A DNA stretch of 64,000 bases from Arthrobacter sp. APC 3897 (GCF_030407495.1 NZ_JASDDG010000001.1:1-64000), one strand, 5' to 3'; numbered from the stretch's first letter, positions 1 through 8,964 are shown. The notes: generated by a model from the letters alone, not told the origin. Numbers and translations are program-made.

Positions 1-1983
1 CGCTTGGCATACGGTGCCGACTACAACCCGGAGCAGTGGCCGCGGGAGACCTGGGACGAGGACGTGCGGCTCATGCGGGAGGCCGGCGTCAATGTAGTGT
101 CCCTGGCCATCTTTTCCTGGGCCCGCCTGCAGCCCGCCCGCGGTGCCTGGGATTTCGCGTGGCTGGACGAAGTGATTGACCTGCTCCACGAAAACGGCAT
201 TGCCGTGGACCTGGCCACTGCCACCGCATCCCCTCCGCCCTGGCTGACCACTGAGCATCCGGAAATCCTGCCCGTCACCGCCTCCGGCGGAATCCTCTGG
301 CCGGGCGCCCGGCAGCACTGGCGTCCCACCAGCCCGGTCTTCCGCGAACACGCGCTGAAACTCGTGACTGCCATGGCCGAGCGCTATAAGGACCACCCGG
401 CAGTCTGTGCCTGGCATATTTCCAATGAGCTTGGCTGCCACAACATTTACGACTACTCCGACGACGCCGCCCGGGCCTTCCGCGGCTGGCTCGCGGAACG
501 CTACGGCAGCATCGATGTTCTCAATGATGCGTGGGGTACGGACTTCTGGTCCCAGCGGTACACGGACTTTCAGCAGATTCTGCCGCCGCGCCAGGCCGCC
601 TCACACGCAAACCCCACCCAGCAGCTGGACTTCAAGCGGTTCTCCTCGGACGCGCTCAAGCAGTACCTGCGTGAAGAACGGGACATTCTCAACGTCATCA
701 CTCCTGATATTCCTGTTACGACCAACTTCATGGTGATGGGCGAAACCAAGGGAATGGACTACGCAGACTGGGCCGGGGAGGTGGATTTCGTCGCCAACGA
801 CCACTACTTCGTCCCGGGACCGCAGGGCGTGGACGAGCTTTCCTTCTCTGCCAACCTCACCGGCAACATCGCCGGCGGCAATCCCTGGTTCCTCATGGAA
901 CACTCCACCAGCGCTGTCAACTGGCAACCCGTCAACACACCGAAAAAGCCGGGTGCGCTGCGCCGCGACTCTCTGACCCATGTTGCGCACGGAGCGGACG
1001 CCGTCTGTTATTTCCAGTGGCGGCAGTCCAGGGCCGGGGCCGAGAAGTTTCATTCAGCGATGGTTCCGCACGCCGGTGAAGACAGTCCCATCTTCCGCAG
1101 CGTGGCCGGCCTGGGCAGGGAGCTTGAGTCCCTGTCGGATGTTGCGGGGTCGCACCGCAGCCCGGCGTCTGCCGCAATCCTCTTCGACTGGAATTCTTGG
1201 TGGGCATCGGAGCAGGACTCCCATCCCTCGGACCGGCTGCGCTACAAGCAGGAGGCCCTGGACTGGTATTCAGCGTTCCTTGCCCTGGGCCTCCGCGTTG
1301 ATGTGGTTCCCTCTGCGGCGGATCTGTCCGGCTACGCACTCGTCGTCGCCCCCATTCTCCATGCCGTTCCGGCGGCGCTGAAGGGACGCCTTGAGGACTA
1401 TGTGCAGAACGGCGGGCACTTCGTCACCGGGTACTTCAGCGGGATTGCGGACGAGAATGACCACATCTGGCTCGGCGGCTATCCCGGAGCCTTCGCAGAC
1501 CTGCTGGGGGTGCGCGTTGACGAGTTCGGGCCGCTGCTGGACGGTGAGAGCATTCAGCTGGACAACGGGGCGACAGCAACGCTGTGGGCGGACCGGGTGC
1601 AGCCTTCCGGTCATGACGTTGAGATACTCGCGCGCTACACCACGGGTGAGCACTCCGGTGATGCAGCCGTGACGCGCCGCGCCGTCGGCAACGGGAGCGC
1701 CGCATACATGGGGGCACGCCTCGGAGCGCCGGGGCTTGCACCTGTGCTCGCAGATCTGGCCGCGAGCGCGGGACTCAGCAGCGAACTTCCTGCCGAGCTG
1801 CGCGGCGCCGTTGAAATGGTGGTGCGCACCGACGGCCGTACCGACTATGTTTTCCTCATCAACCGCACCGACACAGCGGTGGACGTCACCGGTGTTGAGG
1901 GTGCCCCGCTGCCGGGCTGGGAGTCCAAGCTTGATCCGCGCTCCGTGTCAGTGCTGACAAGACGGGCAGCGGCTACGGGCTAA
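1..1983 (+). CDS. Beta-galactosidase, GH42 (5' end outside window)
   Basis: This enzyme hydrolyses terminal beta-D-galactosides, probably in the cytoplasm. The frame is open from base 1. The first visible residues resemble the GADYNPEQW motif found near the start of GH42 proteins, so only a short N-terminal piece is missing. The TTG at 4 is unlikely to be the start. Counting from that TTG, the acid/base Glu is residue 142 in ISNELG and the nucleophile Glu is residue 299 in FLMEHS. The catalytic barrel is followed by a trimerisation domain and a short beta domain, and the length of about 660 residues is normal for the family. No signal peptide is visible. A strong hairpin terminator follows the stop, so this is the last gene of its transcript. 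Confidence 0.93.
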   Translation, partial: RLAYGADYNPEQWPRETWDEDVRLMREAGVNVVSLAIFSWARLQPARGAWDFAWLDEVIDLLHENGIAVDLATATASPPPWLTTEHPEILPVTASGGILWPGARQHWRPTSPVFREHALKLVTAMAERYKDHPAVCAWHISNELGCHNIYDYSDDAARAFRGWLAERYGSIDVLNDAWGTDFWSQRYTDFQQILPPRQAASHANPTQQLDFKRFSSDALKQYLREERDILNVITPDIPVTTNFMVMGETKGMDYADWAGEVDFVANDHYFVPGPQGVDELSFSANLTGNIAGGNPWFLMEHSTSAVNWQPVNTPKKPGALRRDSLTHVAHGADAVCYFQWRQSRAGAEKFHSAMVPHAGEDSPIFRSVAGLGRELESLSDVAGSHRSPASAAILFDWNSWWASEQDSHPSDRLRYKQEALDWYSAFLALGLRVDVVPSAADLSGYALVVAPILHAVPAALKGRLEDYVQNGGHFVTGYFSGIADENDHIWLGGYPGAFADLLGVRVDEFGPLLDGESIQLDNGATATLWADRVQPSGHDVEILARYTTGEHSGDAAVTRRAVGNGSAAYMGARLGAPGLAPVLADLAASAGLSSELPAELRGAVEMVVRTDGRTDYVFLINRTDTAVDVTGVEGAPLPGWESKLDPRSVSVLTRRAAATG

Positions 1984-1994
1984 GGATCGTGTCG

Positions 1995-2039
1995 GAGCGC
2001 TCCGGGTACTGCGCCGTGCAGTGCCCGGAGCGCTCTTTC
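1995..2039 (+). terminator. Intrinsic terminator after GH42 gene
   Basis: A 17-bp stem (1995-2011 with 2019-2035, one G-T wobble) encloses a 7-base loop and is followed by a short T run at 2036-2038. It starts 11 bases after the beta-galactosidase stop codon. Confidence 0.85.
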
Positions 2040-2077
2040 GGATGTACGTTCGGGCAGGAAGCCGTAGGGTGTGGGCC

Positions 2078-2968
2078 ATGGCAGGACCAATGGCAGTTCT
2101 TCCGCGCCCCTGGCAACGCGCCGTCAGCTATGTCAGCAGCCGGACAGCGGGACCCCCGCTTGATCTGTCCCTGGACGTCACCGTTCATTTCCATCCTGAC
2201 GCGCCGGTCAATGATTCCTGCCTGCTGGAATGCCTGGTGAAGGACGGGCTCTACCGGTCACAGTTTGAGACCGGCACAGGGAACGGCGGACTCACGGCAT
2301 GGCCCGGCGGCGAGCGCTGGCGCTGGGAACAGCGCATGTTCGGCGGGGCGTATGACAGGGCCCCGGCAGCCGAGCGGCCAAAATACGGGTCGCTCAACTA
2401 TCGCAGGCTCCCTGTGGGCGGTTCCGTTCGGTTTGGTTCCTCCCACTTCAGGCTCAAGCGCTCGGAATACGGGCGGCTAACGTTCTGCTTTCCGGACAGC
2501 AGCACCGAGCCGGAGCATTTTGGCACCCTGAACCGGATGCCGTTGGTCGGCATGGCGGCAAAGTACTCAGAGCAGTCCGGGCTCGATGTGCTGGATGACC
2601 ATATCGAAGCGCACATCCACGGTCCGCTCCAACTCAGCAGCCACATCGCAGCGGTGGTGCTGGACCCTTCCTTCCGCGGTACGGAAATCGAGGCGGCAGC
2701 CCGCCGGCTGCCGTGCCCCCTCGAGTGGCATGAGGGCTTCCGCCTCAGCACCCGTGAACTGGACAGCCACACGGACTACCGGGGCCCGGCTGTCGTCTCC
2801 GCCGGTCGAAGCATCGCTGAAGACGGCTGGCTTGATCCCCGCATTATCGGCCGGGCCGTCAGGGAGCAGCGCTTCGACCGGCAGACACTGAAACGGGTCT
2901 GGCACTGCGTGGCGAGGTTCGGATACAACTGGGGTGCAGTTCCCCCCTCACCCCGCCGCTGCAGCTAA
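2078..2968 (+). CDS. DUF3626 domain protein
   Basis: This is a 296-residue protein of unknown function. I recognise the DUF3626 pattern: an early VTVHFHPD, then YRSQFETG with a Gly-rich turn, then FGGAYD and ERPKYGSLN, then an RFGSSH motif. Several conserved His, Asp and Glu residues suggest a metal-dependent enzyme, but that is inference. The frame opens further upstream, at 2021, but that start lies inside the terminator stem of the previous gene. ATG 2078, preceded by a weak AGGGTG, is therefore preferred, with ATG 2042 as the alternative. It is a single gene convergent with the sugar cluster that follows. No membrane segment or signal peptide is seen. Confidence 0.7.
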   Translation: MAGPMAVLPRPWQRAVSYVSSRTAGPPLDLSLDVTVHFHPDAPVNDSCLLECLVKDGLYRSQFETGTGNGGLTAWPGGERWRWEQRMFGGAYDRAPAAERPKYGSLNYRRLPVGGSVRFGSSHFRLKRSEYGRLTFCFPDSSTEPEHFGTLNRMPLVGMAAKYSEQSGLDVLDDHIEAHIHGPLQLSSHIAAVVLDPSFRGTEIEAAARRLPCPLEWHEGFRLSTRELDSHTDYRGPAVVSAGRSIAEDGWLDPRIIGRAVREQRFDRQTLKRVWHCVARFGYNWGAVPPSPRRCS

Positions 2969-2970
2969 TA

Positions 2971-2982
2971 GAACACGTGTTC
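2971..2982. repeat. 12-bp perfect palindrome resembling a LexA box
   Basis: GAACACGTGTTC is followed by G and matches 13 of 14 positions of the actinobacterial SOS-box pattern CGAAC-RNRY-GTTCG. It lies in the 27-bp gap between two convergent gene ends, so it is not placed to control a promoter. Chance occurrence is possible. Confidence 0.3.
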
Positions 2983-2995
2983 GAATATGCTGTTT

Positions 2996-4138
2996 CTATG
3001 AACCGGAGACTGCCTCCACTCCCCCGGTCAGGGACAGTGCGACGGCGGGCGGGCGCTCGCAGGTGCTGCCGATCGGCAGCGCGGTTCCGGCTTCTGCGGA
3101 TGCAAGGACTGCCTCCATGACCTCGAGAACGTGGAAGCCCATTTCCCCGCTGGCCCGGGGAAGTTCCCCTTCCGGCGTCCGGGCCAGGTCCTGGAGTCCG
3201 ATCCCCCGTGCGGCGTCCCGGTAACCGGCGGATACAGGCAGGACCTCCCAGTCCTCGCCGTCGAGGCGGCGCACCTGGACTTCTCCGTCGAACCGGTTGG
3301 GGTCCGGCACCGCCAGTGAACCGGTTTCCCCGTGGATCTCGATGTTGGCGGCACGCGTTGCCACCGCGTCGAAACTCATCACCAGTGTGGACAGCGCACC
3401 GGAGGCATGGATAAGTACCCCCGTTACGTGCGTGGGTGTACTGACCGGAATCTCTTCCCCCGTCCGCGGACCGGAGCCAATGATGCGGGTACTGCGGGTA
3501 CTGCTGGAGGCGCCGACGACGGAGGTTACCGGACCGAGCAGCGTCACCAGTGCGGAGACGTAGTACGGACCCATGTCCAGCAGGGGCCCTCCGCCGGGAA
3601 CGTAATAGAAGTCGGGGTTCGGATGCCACCGCTCATGCCCCGGTGTCACCATGGTGGCAGTGGCCGAAATCGGTTTGCCGATCAGCCCGTCATCAATGGC
3701 TTTGCGTGCTGTCTGGGTTCCCGTGCCAAGCACCGTGTCCGGGGCTGAACCCAGGATGACACCGGCGGCCTGTGCAGCGTCCAGCATGGACTGCCCCTCT
3801 GCTGTGCCGGCAGCCAGCGGCTTCTCCCCGTACACGTGCTTTCCGGCCGCAATGGCCTTAAGGGCTACTTCTGCGTGGGCGGCAGGGATGGTGAGGTTCA
3901 GGACCAGGTCCACTGCGTCATCCGACAACAGCTCATCCACGGTGAGGGCACGGACACCCGGGAAATCTTCGGCGACCGCCCGTGCCCGGTCCATGTCCAG
4001 ATCTGCGACAGCGGTCAGCGCCACCGCATCGAGCCTGGGAAAGGTCTCCAGGTACGCTGCACTGATGTTTCCGCAGCCCACCATGCCGATCCGCAGCGGA
4101 GCTGCACCCGGTGAAGCGCTGTTTAGCGGCTGGCCCAC
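2996..4138 (-). CDS. Gfo/Idh/MocA family oxidoreductase (3' gene of sugar cluster)
   Basis: This is a 380-residue NAD(P)-dependent sugar oxidoreductase, probably cytoplasmic. The N-terminal Rossmann fold shows GCGNIS at 21-26, and the family EKP motif is at 105-107. At the site where many members carry Asp-x-Gly-x-x-x-His, this protein reads DMGPYY (188-193), so the usual catalytic His looks replaced by Tyr. The start overlaps the end of the ThuA-like gene by 16 bases, which implies translational coupling. It is the last of seven co-directional genes running from 10286. It probably oxidises or reduces a sugar or keto-sugar intermediate. The substrate cannot be read from sequence. Confidence 0.85.
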   Translation of the reverse strand: MGQPLNSASPGAAPLRIGMVGCGNISAAYLETFPRLDAVALTAVADLDMDRARAVAEDFPGVRALTVDELLSDDAVDLVLNLTIPAAHAEVALKAIAAGKHVYGEKPLAAGTAEGQSMLDAAQAAGVILGSAPDTVLGTGTQTARKAIDDGLIGKPISATATMVTPGHERWHPNPDFYYVPGGGPLLDMGPYYVSALVTLLGPVTSVVGASSSTRSTRIIGSGPRTGEEIPVSTPTHVTGVLIHASGALSTLVMSFDAVATRAANIEIHGETGSLAVPDPNRFDGEVQVRRLDGEDWEVLPVSAGYRDAARGIGLQDLARTPEGELPRASGEMGFHVLEVMEAVLASAEAGTALPIGSTCERPPAVALSLTGGVEAVSGS

Positions 4139-4824
4139 AGCATTCCCCTTTCGATGAGGGTGGAGACGTTTTCATCCTTCAGGATGTCCACGGAGTGACC
4201 CGGAGTGGCGACGAAGATCCGTCCTTTGCCCCATTGCCGCGTCCACACTGCCGGACAGGTGACGGGGCGGTTCCAGGCATCCCATTCCCGTGCCGGAAGC
4301 GTGGTGGCGGCAAGGACGTCAATGTAGTCATCCGTCAGGACCCAGTACTGCTCGGTGCGCAGGTTGAAATCGGAGAGCCCGGCGGTAACGGGGTGATCGG
4401 CGGCAGCCGGCAGCATGTTCACCGTGTAATCGATGAAGTTGTCAGATGCGTCTCCAGCGCGCTCGTCCGGATGCTTGCCGGGATGGCAGGCGAACTGCCC
4501 GCCGATCAGATGCAGGTAATCCGAATTGTTGCGGTAGGAATCGGCAATGCCGCCGTGCCAGCCGGCCATTCCCGTCCCCGCCTCGATGGCGGCGCGCAGC
4601 CCCTCGAACTCTTCCTGCTCAATGGTGTTCATGGTGTTGCATTGGACGATCAGGTCCACCCCGTCCATGTAAGAGGCGTCGGCGTAGATCTTGGTGGATT
4701 CCTCAATGCGGATGTCGAATCCGCTGTCCCTGAGGTGGGGCAAAAAAAGCTCGGTGGCTTCAACGGGCTGATGTCCGTCCCAGCCGCCCCGGACAACCAG
4801 GGCCTGACGTGTGGTGGTGCTCAT
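4123..4824 (-). CDS. ThuA-like (trehalose utilization) domain protein
   Basis: This 233-residue protein has a class I glutamine-amidotransferase-like fold of the ThuA family, recognised from the early VVRGGWDGHQP and the GWHGG turn at 88-92. In Sinorhizobium, thuA and thuB are needed for trehalose and related disaccharide catabolism by a route through 3-keto sugars. The exact reaction of this copy is unknown. ATG 4824 is chosen because AAAGGA precedes it, although the frame extends to a TTG at 4851. It is 13 bases downstream of the TIM-barrel gene and overlaps the next oxidoreductase. Pairing with a Gfo/Idh enzyme mirrors the thuAB arrangement. Confidence 0.8.
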   Translation of the reverse strand: MSTTTRQALVVRGGWDGHQPVEATELFLPHLRDSGFDIRIEESTKIYADASYMDGVDLIVQCNTMNTIEQEEFEGLRAAIEAGTGMAGWHGGIADSYRNNSDYLHLIGGQFACHPGKHPDERAGDASDNFIDYTVNMLPAAADHPVTAGLSDFNLRTEQYWVLTDDYIDVLAATTLPAREWDAWNRPVTCPAVWTRQWGKGRIFVATPGHSVDILKDENVSTLIERGMLWASR

Positions 4825-4837
4825 GAAGGATGGTCCT

Positions 4838-5842
4838 TTACTTGGTTGCAAAAGCTGAGTCGAAGGCTGTGTCCGGCGGGTCGATCTGTGCCAGGGATTT
4901 CACCAGTGCCAGGGCGGAAGGACCGCCCACCAACCGGTTCATGCCGGCGTCCTCCCATTCCACGCTCGTCGGGCCTTTGTAGCCGATGGCGTTTAGCATG
5001 CGGAAAATGCGGTTCCACGGAACCTCACCCTGGCCTGCCGTAACAAAATCCCAGCCGCGGCGCGGATCACCCCACGGCAGGTGTGATCCCAGCCGTCCGT
5101 TGCGGCCGTCCAGCTGCGTCACTGATTCCTTGATGTGGACGTGGTAGATCCGGTCACGGAAGTCGTAGAGGAAAGCTGCCGGGTCAATGTCCTGCCAGAT
5201 GAAATGGGAGGGATCAAAGTTCAACCCGAAGCCTTCCCGGTGGCCGATGGCTTCCAGGGTCCGGTGCGCCGTCCAATAGTCATAAGCAATCTCGGAGGGG
5301 TGGACCTCGAGGGCAAAGCGGACGCCTACCTCATCAAAAACATCAATAATGGGATTCCAGCGGTCGGCAAAGTCCTGATATCCGCGGTCGATCATGCCTT
5401 CAGGCACCGGCGGGAACATCGCCACCGTCTTCCAGATGGCCGATCCGGTAAAGCCCGTCACGGTTTTTGCTCCGAGGCGCGCTGCGGCCCGCGCCGTCAT
5501 CTTCAGTTCTTCAGCGGCGCGGGTGCGCACACCTTCGGGCTCCCCGTCTCCCCAGACCCGGGCCGAAACAATCCCCTGATGCCGTTCATCAATTGGATCG
5601 TCACAGACAGCCTGTCCGTTGAGGTGGTTCGAGATGGCATAGACACTCAGATTGTTGCGCTTGAGGATGTCGAGGCGGTTCTGCAGGTATTCGTCATCCT
5701 CGACCGTCCGCCAAACATCCAGGTGGTCTCCCCAGCAGGCGATTTCCAGGCCGTCAAAGCCCCACTCGCCGGCCAGCCGGGCCACTTCTTCGAACGGAAG
5801 GTCGGCCCACTGGCCGGTAAACAGTGTGATGGGGCGTGTCAT
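4838..5842 (-). CDS. Sugar phosphate isomerase/epimerase-like TIM barrel enzyme
   Basis: This 334-residue protein belongs to the xylose-isomerase-like/AP-endonuclease-2 TIM barrel family. The likely divalent-metal ligands are visible: E179 (LEVHPSE), D210 and H213 (NFDPSH), H236 (YHVHIKE) and E295 (SVEWED). Family members isomerise or epimerise sugars, and some relatives cleave 3-keto-glycosides or C-glycosides next to Gfo/Idh dehydrogenases. Its start overlaps the stop of the upstream oxidoreductase (TCAT, 5839-5842), so the two are made together. The small beta subunit of the known C-glycoside deglycosylases is not present nearby. Family is confident, substrate is not. Confidence 0.85.
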   Translation of the reverse strand: MTRPITLFTGQWADLPFEEVARLAGEWGFDGLEIACWGDHLDVWRTVEDDEYLQNRLDILKRNNLSVYAISNHLNGQAVCDDPIDERHQGIVSARVWGDGEPEGVRTRAAEELKMTARAAARLGAKTVTGFTGSAIWKTVAMFPPVPEGMIDRGYQDFADRWNPIIDVFDEVGVRFALEVHPSEIAYDYWTAHRTLEAIGHREGFGLNFDPSHFIWQDIDPAAFLYDFRDRIYHVHIKESVTQLDGRNGRLGSHLPWGDPRRGWDFVTAGQGEVPWNRIFRMLNAIGYKGPTSVEWEDAGMNRLVGGPSALALVKSLAQIDPPDTAFDSAFATK

Positions 5843-7083
5843 CGGATCTCCTCTGCTGTAGTTTTCACGGCGGCACCGCTGGAGTGCGCCGCGGCGTCCA
5901 CCATTGTCCAGCGGCTTTCATCAGCTGCACTTTCTTCGACGGCGGCGAGAACCCGCTGGACCTGAAGGGCTTCGGCGAACGACGGCGTGGGCTGTGTACC
6001 GGCGGCGAGCGCCCCCACCAGGTCCGCCGCCTGGTGCGTGAAACCGTGCTCATAGCCCAGCCCGTGGCCCGTGGGCCACCAGTTGCCGACATAGGGGTGT
6101 TCCGGTTCCGTGACCATGATCCGGTGAAAACCCTGTTCCCCCGGGCGGTCGGTTCCGTCGTAGTACTGGAGGAAGTTCATGTCCTCGAAGTCGAAGGCCA
6201 GGGAACCCCGGGATCCGTTCACTTCCAGGCGCATGGCGTTCTTGCGCCCCAGTGCCGCACGGGTGGCCTCGAAGACGCCGATTGGACCGCCGTCGAAACG
6301 GGCGGTGAAGATGGCGGCGTCATCCACTGTCACGTCCCCCATGGGCTGGTCCTCTCCGACGGCGCCGTGGCCGCCGAGCCCAACGAAGTCACCGCCCGCC
6401 GGACGGCGCCGGGTAAAGGTTTCCATCAGGGCGGAGACCCCCGTGATCTGCTGCCCGGTAACAAACTGCGCTGCATCGATGATGTGCGCACCAATATCGC
6501 CCAGTGCGCCGGAACCCGAGACCTTCCGGTCCAGCCGCCAGGTCAGGGGTGCGTTTTCATCGCTGAGCCAGTCCTGAAGGTACTGGGCTCGCACCTGGCG
6601 GATCTTGCCCAGCCGGCCGTCGTCGGCCATGCGCCTGGCCAGCGCCAGCGCGGGCGTGCGGCGGTAGGAATAGCCGCACATGGCGAACACGCCGTTGCGT
6701 GCCGCTTCGTGTGCGGCAGCGGTCATCTCCTCCGCCTCGGCCACCGTATTGGCGAGCGGCTTTTCGCACAGTACGTGCTTGCCTGCCCGCAGGGCTGCAA
6801 CGGCTATTTCGGCATGGGTGTTGCCGGGCGAACAGATGTCGATCAGGTCGATGTCATCCCGTTCGAGGAGTGCCCGCCAATCAGTTTCCGTGGAAGCCCA
6901 GCCCATGCGGGCTGCAGCTTCCCCGACAGCCGCTGCGTTACGGCCGGCCACTGCGGTGAGCTGCGGAGTCAGCGGCAGGTCGAAGAAACGGTGGGCCGTG
7001 CGCCATGCATGGGAATGGGCTGCTCCCATAAACGCGTAGCCGACCATTCCAATACGGAGCGGGGCAGGTTGTGCCTGGGGCAT
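5839..7083 (-). CDS. Gfo/Idh/MocA family oxidoreductase (5' copy)
   Basis: This is a 414-residue NAD(P)-dependent oxidoreductase. The Rossmann turn is GYAFMG at 15-20, EKP is at 107-109, and the catalytic Asp/His pair appears intact in DIGAH (D196, H200). It therefore looks like the canonical dehydrogenase of the cluster, unlike the 3' paralogue, which lacks the His. ATG 7083 follows GAAAGGAAG. The open frame extends beyond 7083, but that part reads through the intergenic gap and the permease gene in the wrong frame. It lies 44 bases after the permease gene and overlaps the TIM-barrel gene. The likely role is oxidation of an imported glycoside or sugar. Confidence 0.87.
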   Translation of the reverse strand: MPQAQPAPLRIGMVGYAFMGAAHSHAWRTAHRFFDLPLTPQLTAVAGRNAAAVGEAAARMGWASTETDWRALLERDDIDLIDICSPGNTHAEIAVAALRAGKHVLCEKPLANTVAEAEEMTAAAHEAARNGVFAMCGYSYRRTPALALARRMADDGRLGKIRQVRAQYLQDWLSDENAPLTWRLDRKVSGSGALGDIGAHIIDAAQFVTGQQITGVSALMETFTRRRPAGGDFVGLGGHGAVGEDQPMGDVTVDDAAIFTARFDGGPIGVFEATRAALGRKNAMRLEVNGSRGSLAFDFEDMNFLQYYDGTDRPGEQGFHRIMVTEPEHPYVGNWWPTGHGLGYEHGFTHQAADLVGALAAGTQPTPSFAEALQVQRVLAAVEESAADESRWTMVDAAAHSSGAAVKTTAEEIR

Positions 7084-7127
7084 GGAACTTCCTTTCAGAG
7101 ACTTTGTTGTTCGGAGGTGGAGTGCTG

Positions 7128-8018
7128 TCATTTGCTGAATCCGGCGGTCAGTCCGCTCAGCAGCTGCCGGCGTCCCACGATGTAGAGCACCAGGATGGGC
7201 AGCGTGGTGAGGACCACGGAGGCCAGCACTGCGGGGATATTGACGCTGTACTGTCCCTGGAAACTCCACAGTGCAAGGGGCAGGACGCGAAGGTCCGGGC
7301 TCTGTGTGAGGATCAGCGGAAGCAGGAAGCCGTTCCAGACCCCCAGGGCGTTGTAGATGCTTACCGTGACGATGGCGGGTTTGGTCAGCGGCAGAGCCAG
7401 GCGCCACATGGTCTGCCACTCACTGCAGCCGTCAAGGCGCATTGATTCGAACAGCTCGTTTGGCACGTCTCGGATGAAGTTGGACAGGATGAGGACTGTG
7501 AGCGGTATGGAGAACGCGATGGACGGCAGGACCAGCGCCAGCAGCGTGTCGTAGAGGTTCAGCCGGATGATCATCAGGTAGATCGGGATGATTGTGGCCT
7601 GCAGCGGAATGGCCAGGCCCAGCAGGAACAGGCCGTTGGAGAAACGGAGGAACCTGCTGTTGCCGCGCACAATGGCGAAGGACGCCATGAACGATACGGC
7701 TACCGCCGGCACGACGGCGCCGAGGGTGATGATGGCACTGTTCAGGAAGTACTTGGCGAAGTCCGCTTCAAGCACCATCCGGTAGTTTTCCAGCGTGGGC
7801 GAGGAGGGTACGGCCAACGGGTTCTGGGAGAAATACCCGGCTGAGGTCTTCAGGCTGGTGATCACCACGTAGTAAACCGGGATGATAATGATGGCCAGCC
7901 AGACCCAGCCTGCCAGTCCCCCTGCATAGTTCAGTTTCCGCCATCGTTTCCCCCGGCCGGAGGGGGTGGAGGCACGGGCCGGTACGGGAGCCTCCGGCTT
8001 GGTTGCTGTTGCTGTCAT
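7128..8018 (-). CDS. Carbohydrate ABC transporter permease (MalG type)
   Basis: This 296-residue inner-membrane permease of the MalG/CUT1 family has about six hydrophobic segments. The cytoplasmic EAA loop lies near the C-terminal third, around LFESMRLDGCSEWQ, followed by the usual PLTKPAI. It works with the MalF-type partner just upstream and the binding protein. ATG 8018 is chosen because GGAAGG precedes it by 8 bases and it begins one base after the MalF stop. No ATPase gene is present in the cluster, so a shared MsiK/UgpC-type ATPase elsewhere in the genome is presumably used, as is common in Actinobacteria. Confidence 0.9.
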   Translation of the reverse strand: MTATATKPEAPVPARASTPSGRGKRWRKLNYAGGLAGWVWLAIIIIPVYYVVITSLKTSAGYFSQNPLAVPSSPTLENYRMVLEADFAKYFLNSAIITLGAVVPAVAVSFMASFAIVRGNSRFLRFSNGLFLLGLAIPLQATIIPIYLMIIRLNLYDTLLALVLPSIAFSIPLTVLILSNFIRDVPNELFESMRLDGCSEWQTMWRLALPLTKPAIVTVSIYNALGVWNGFLLPLILTQSPDLRVLPLALWSFQGQYSVNIPAVLASVVLTTLPILVLYIVGRRQLLSGLTAGFSK

Positions 8019-8019
8019 C

Positions 8020-8964
8020 TCACAGGCCTTCCAGTTGGCTGCCGCTGGAACCCTTGCCGCCCAGCCGCTGCAGCGCCAGCGCCAGCGCCAGTCCAATGAG
8101 CACCAGGATCACGGCAAGGACGCTGGCCGGTCCCATGAGGTTCGCCCGGAAACCGGTGAGGTACATGTCCAGTGCCAGGATGCGGGTGGAGTTGCCCGGC
8201 CCGCCCGCGGTCAGCACAAAGATGAGATCAAAGTAGGTCAGGGACCCCACCACCATCAGGGTGGAGGAGGTGATGATGGTGTATTTCAGCTGCGGCAGGG
8301 TGATGTGGAAGAACTGCTTCACCTTGCCGGCACCGTCAATTTCCGCGGCCTCGTAGAGTGACTTTGGTATCTGCCGCACGCCGCCCTGGTAAATCAGCGT
8401 GTGGAAGGGAACGAACTGCCACGCGATCACAAAGATGACGACGAAGAGCACCAGCTGCGGACGCCCCAGCCAGTCCTGTGCCAGGAAGGGCAGTCCCAGG
8501 CCTTCGGCGAGACCGAAGTTCGGATCGAGCAACGCCTTGAACGCAATGGCAATCGCCGCCGAAGACAACAGCAAAGGCACAAAATACAGAACGGCGAGGA
8601 CAGCCCGGTACTTTTGGCTGCCGGCGGTAAAGACCCCCAGGAGCAGGCTCAGGGGTGTCTGGACCAGCCAGGAGACAATCATGATGACAAAGGTCAGCCG
8701 CAGGGCATTGTGCATCACGGGGTCACCCAGCACCGACAGCCAGTTTCCGATCCCTGCCACCGAGATGGCGCCGATTCCGTCCCAGTTGGCAAAGCTCAGG
8801 ACAAAGACGCCAATGAGGGGAACGACGGCGAAGACCAGGAAGAAGAACAGGGCAGGCAGCACCAGCCACCACAGGGAACCGGTCCTGCCCCGGCTGACGC
8901 CCCGGACCGCGTTCCCGGAACCGCGGTCCGCCGGCAGCGCAGCAGGGGGAACGGCGGCGATCAT
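8020..8964 (-). CDS. Sugar ABC transporter permease (MalF type)
   Basis: This 314-residue membrane protein has an Arg-rich cytoplasmic N-terminus and a first hydrophobic segment near residues 33-55. Further transmembrane segments follow, and an EAA-type loop (LYEAAEIDGAGKVKQFF) marks the ATPase contact. It is a CUT1 permease pairing with the MalG-type protein. Its ATG overlaps the stop of the substrate-binding gene (8961-8964), so the two are translationally coupled. The substrate is not deducible. The dehydrogenases downstream favour a glycoside, disaccharide or polyol. Confidence 0.9.
   Translation of the reverse strand: MIAAVPPAALPADRGSGNAVRGVSRGRTGSLWWLVLPALFFFLVFAVVPLIGVFVLSFANWDGIGAISVAGIGNWLSVLGDPVMHNALRLTFVIMIVSWLVQTPLSLLLGVFTAGSQKYRAVLAVLYFVPLLLSSAAIAIAFKALLDPNFGLAEGLGLPFLAQDWLGRPQLVLFVVIFVIAWQFVPFHTLIYQGGVRQIPKSLYEAAEIDGAGKVKQFFHITLPQLKYTIITSSTLMVVGSLTYFDLIFVLTAGGPGNSTRILALDMYLTGFRANLMGPASVLAVILVLIGLALALALQRLGGKGSSGSQLEGL

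Noticed and set aside
2021-2077. Upstream extension of the DUF3626 gene
   Set aside because: The extension begins inside the terminator stem of the preceding gene.
4111-7185. Long plus-strand open frames across the ThuA, TIM-barrel and oxidoreductase genes
   Set aside because: The minus-strand genes form an overlapping operon with intact motifs. The plus-strand frames have no domains or ribosome sites.
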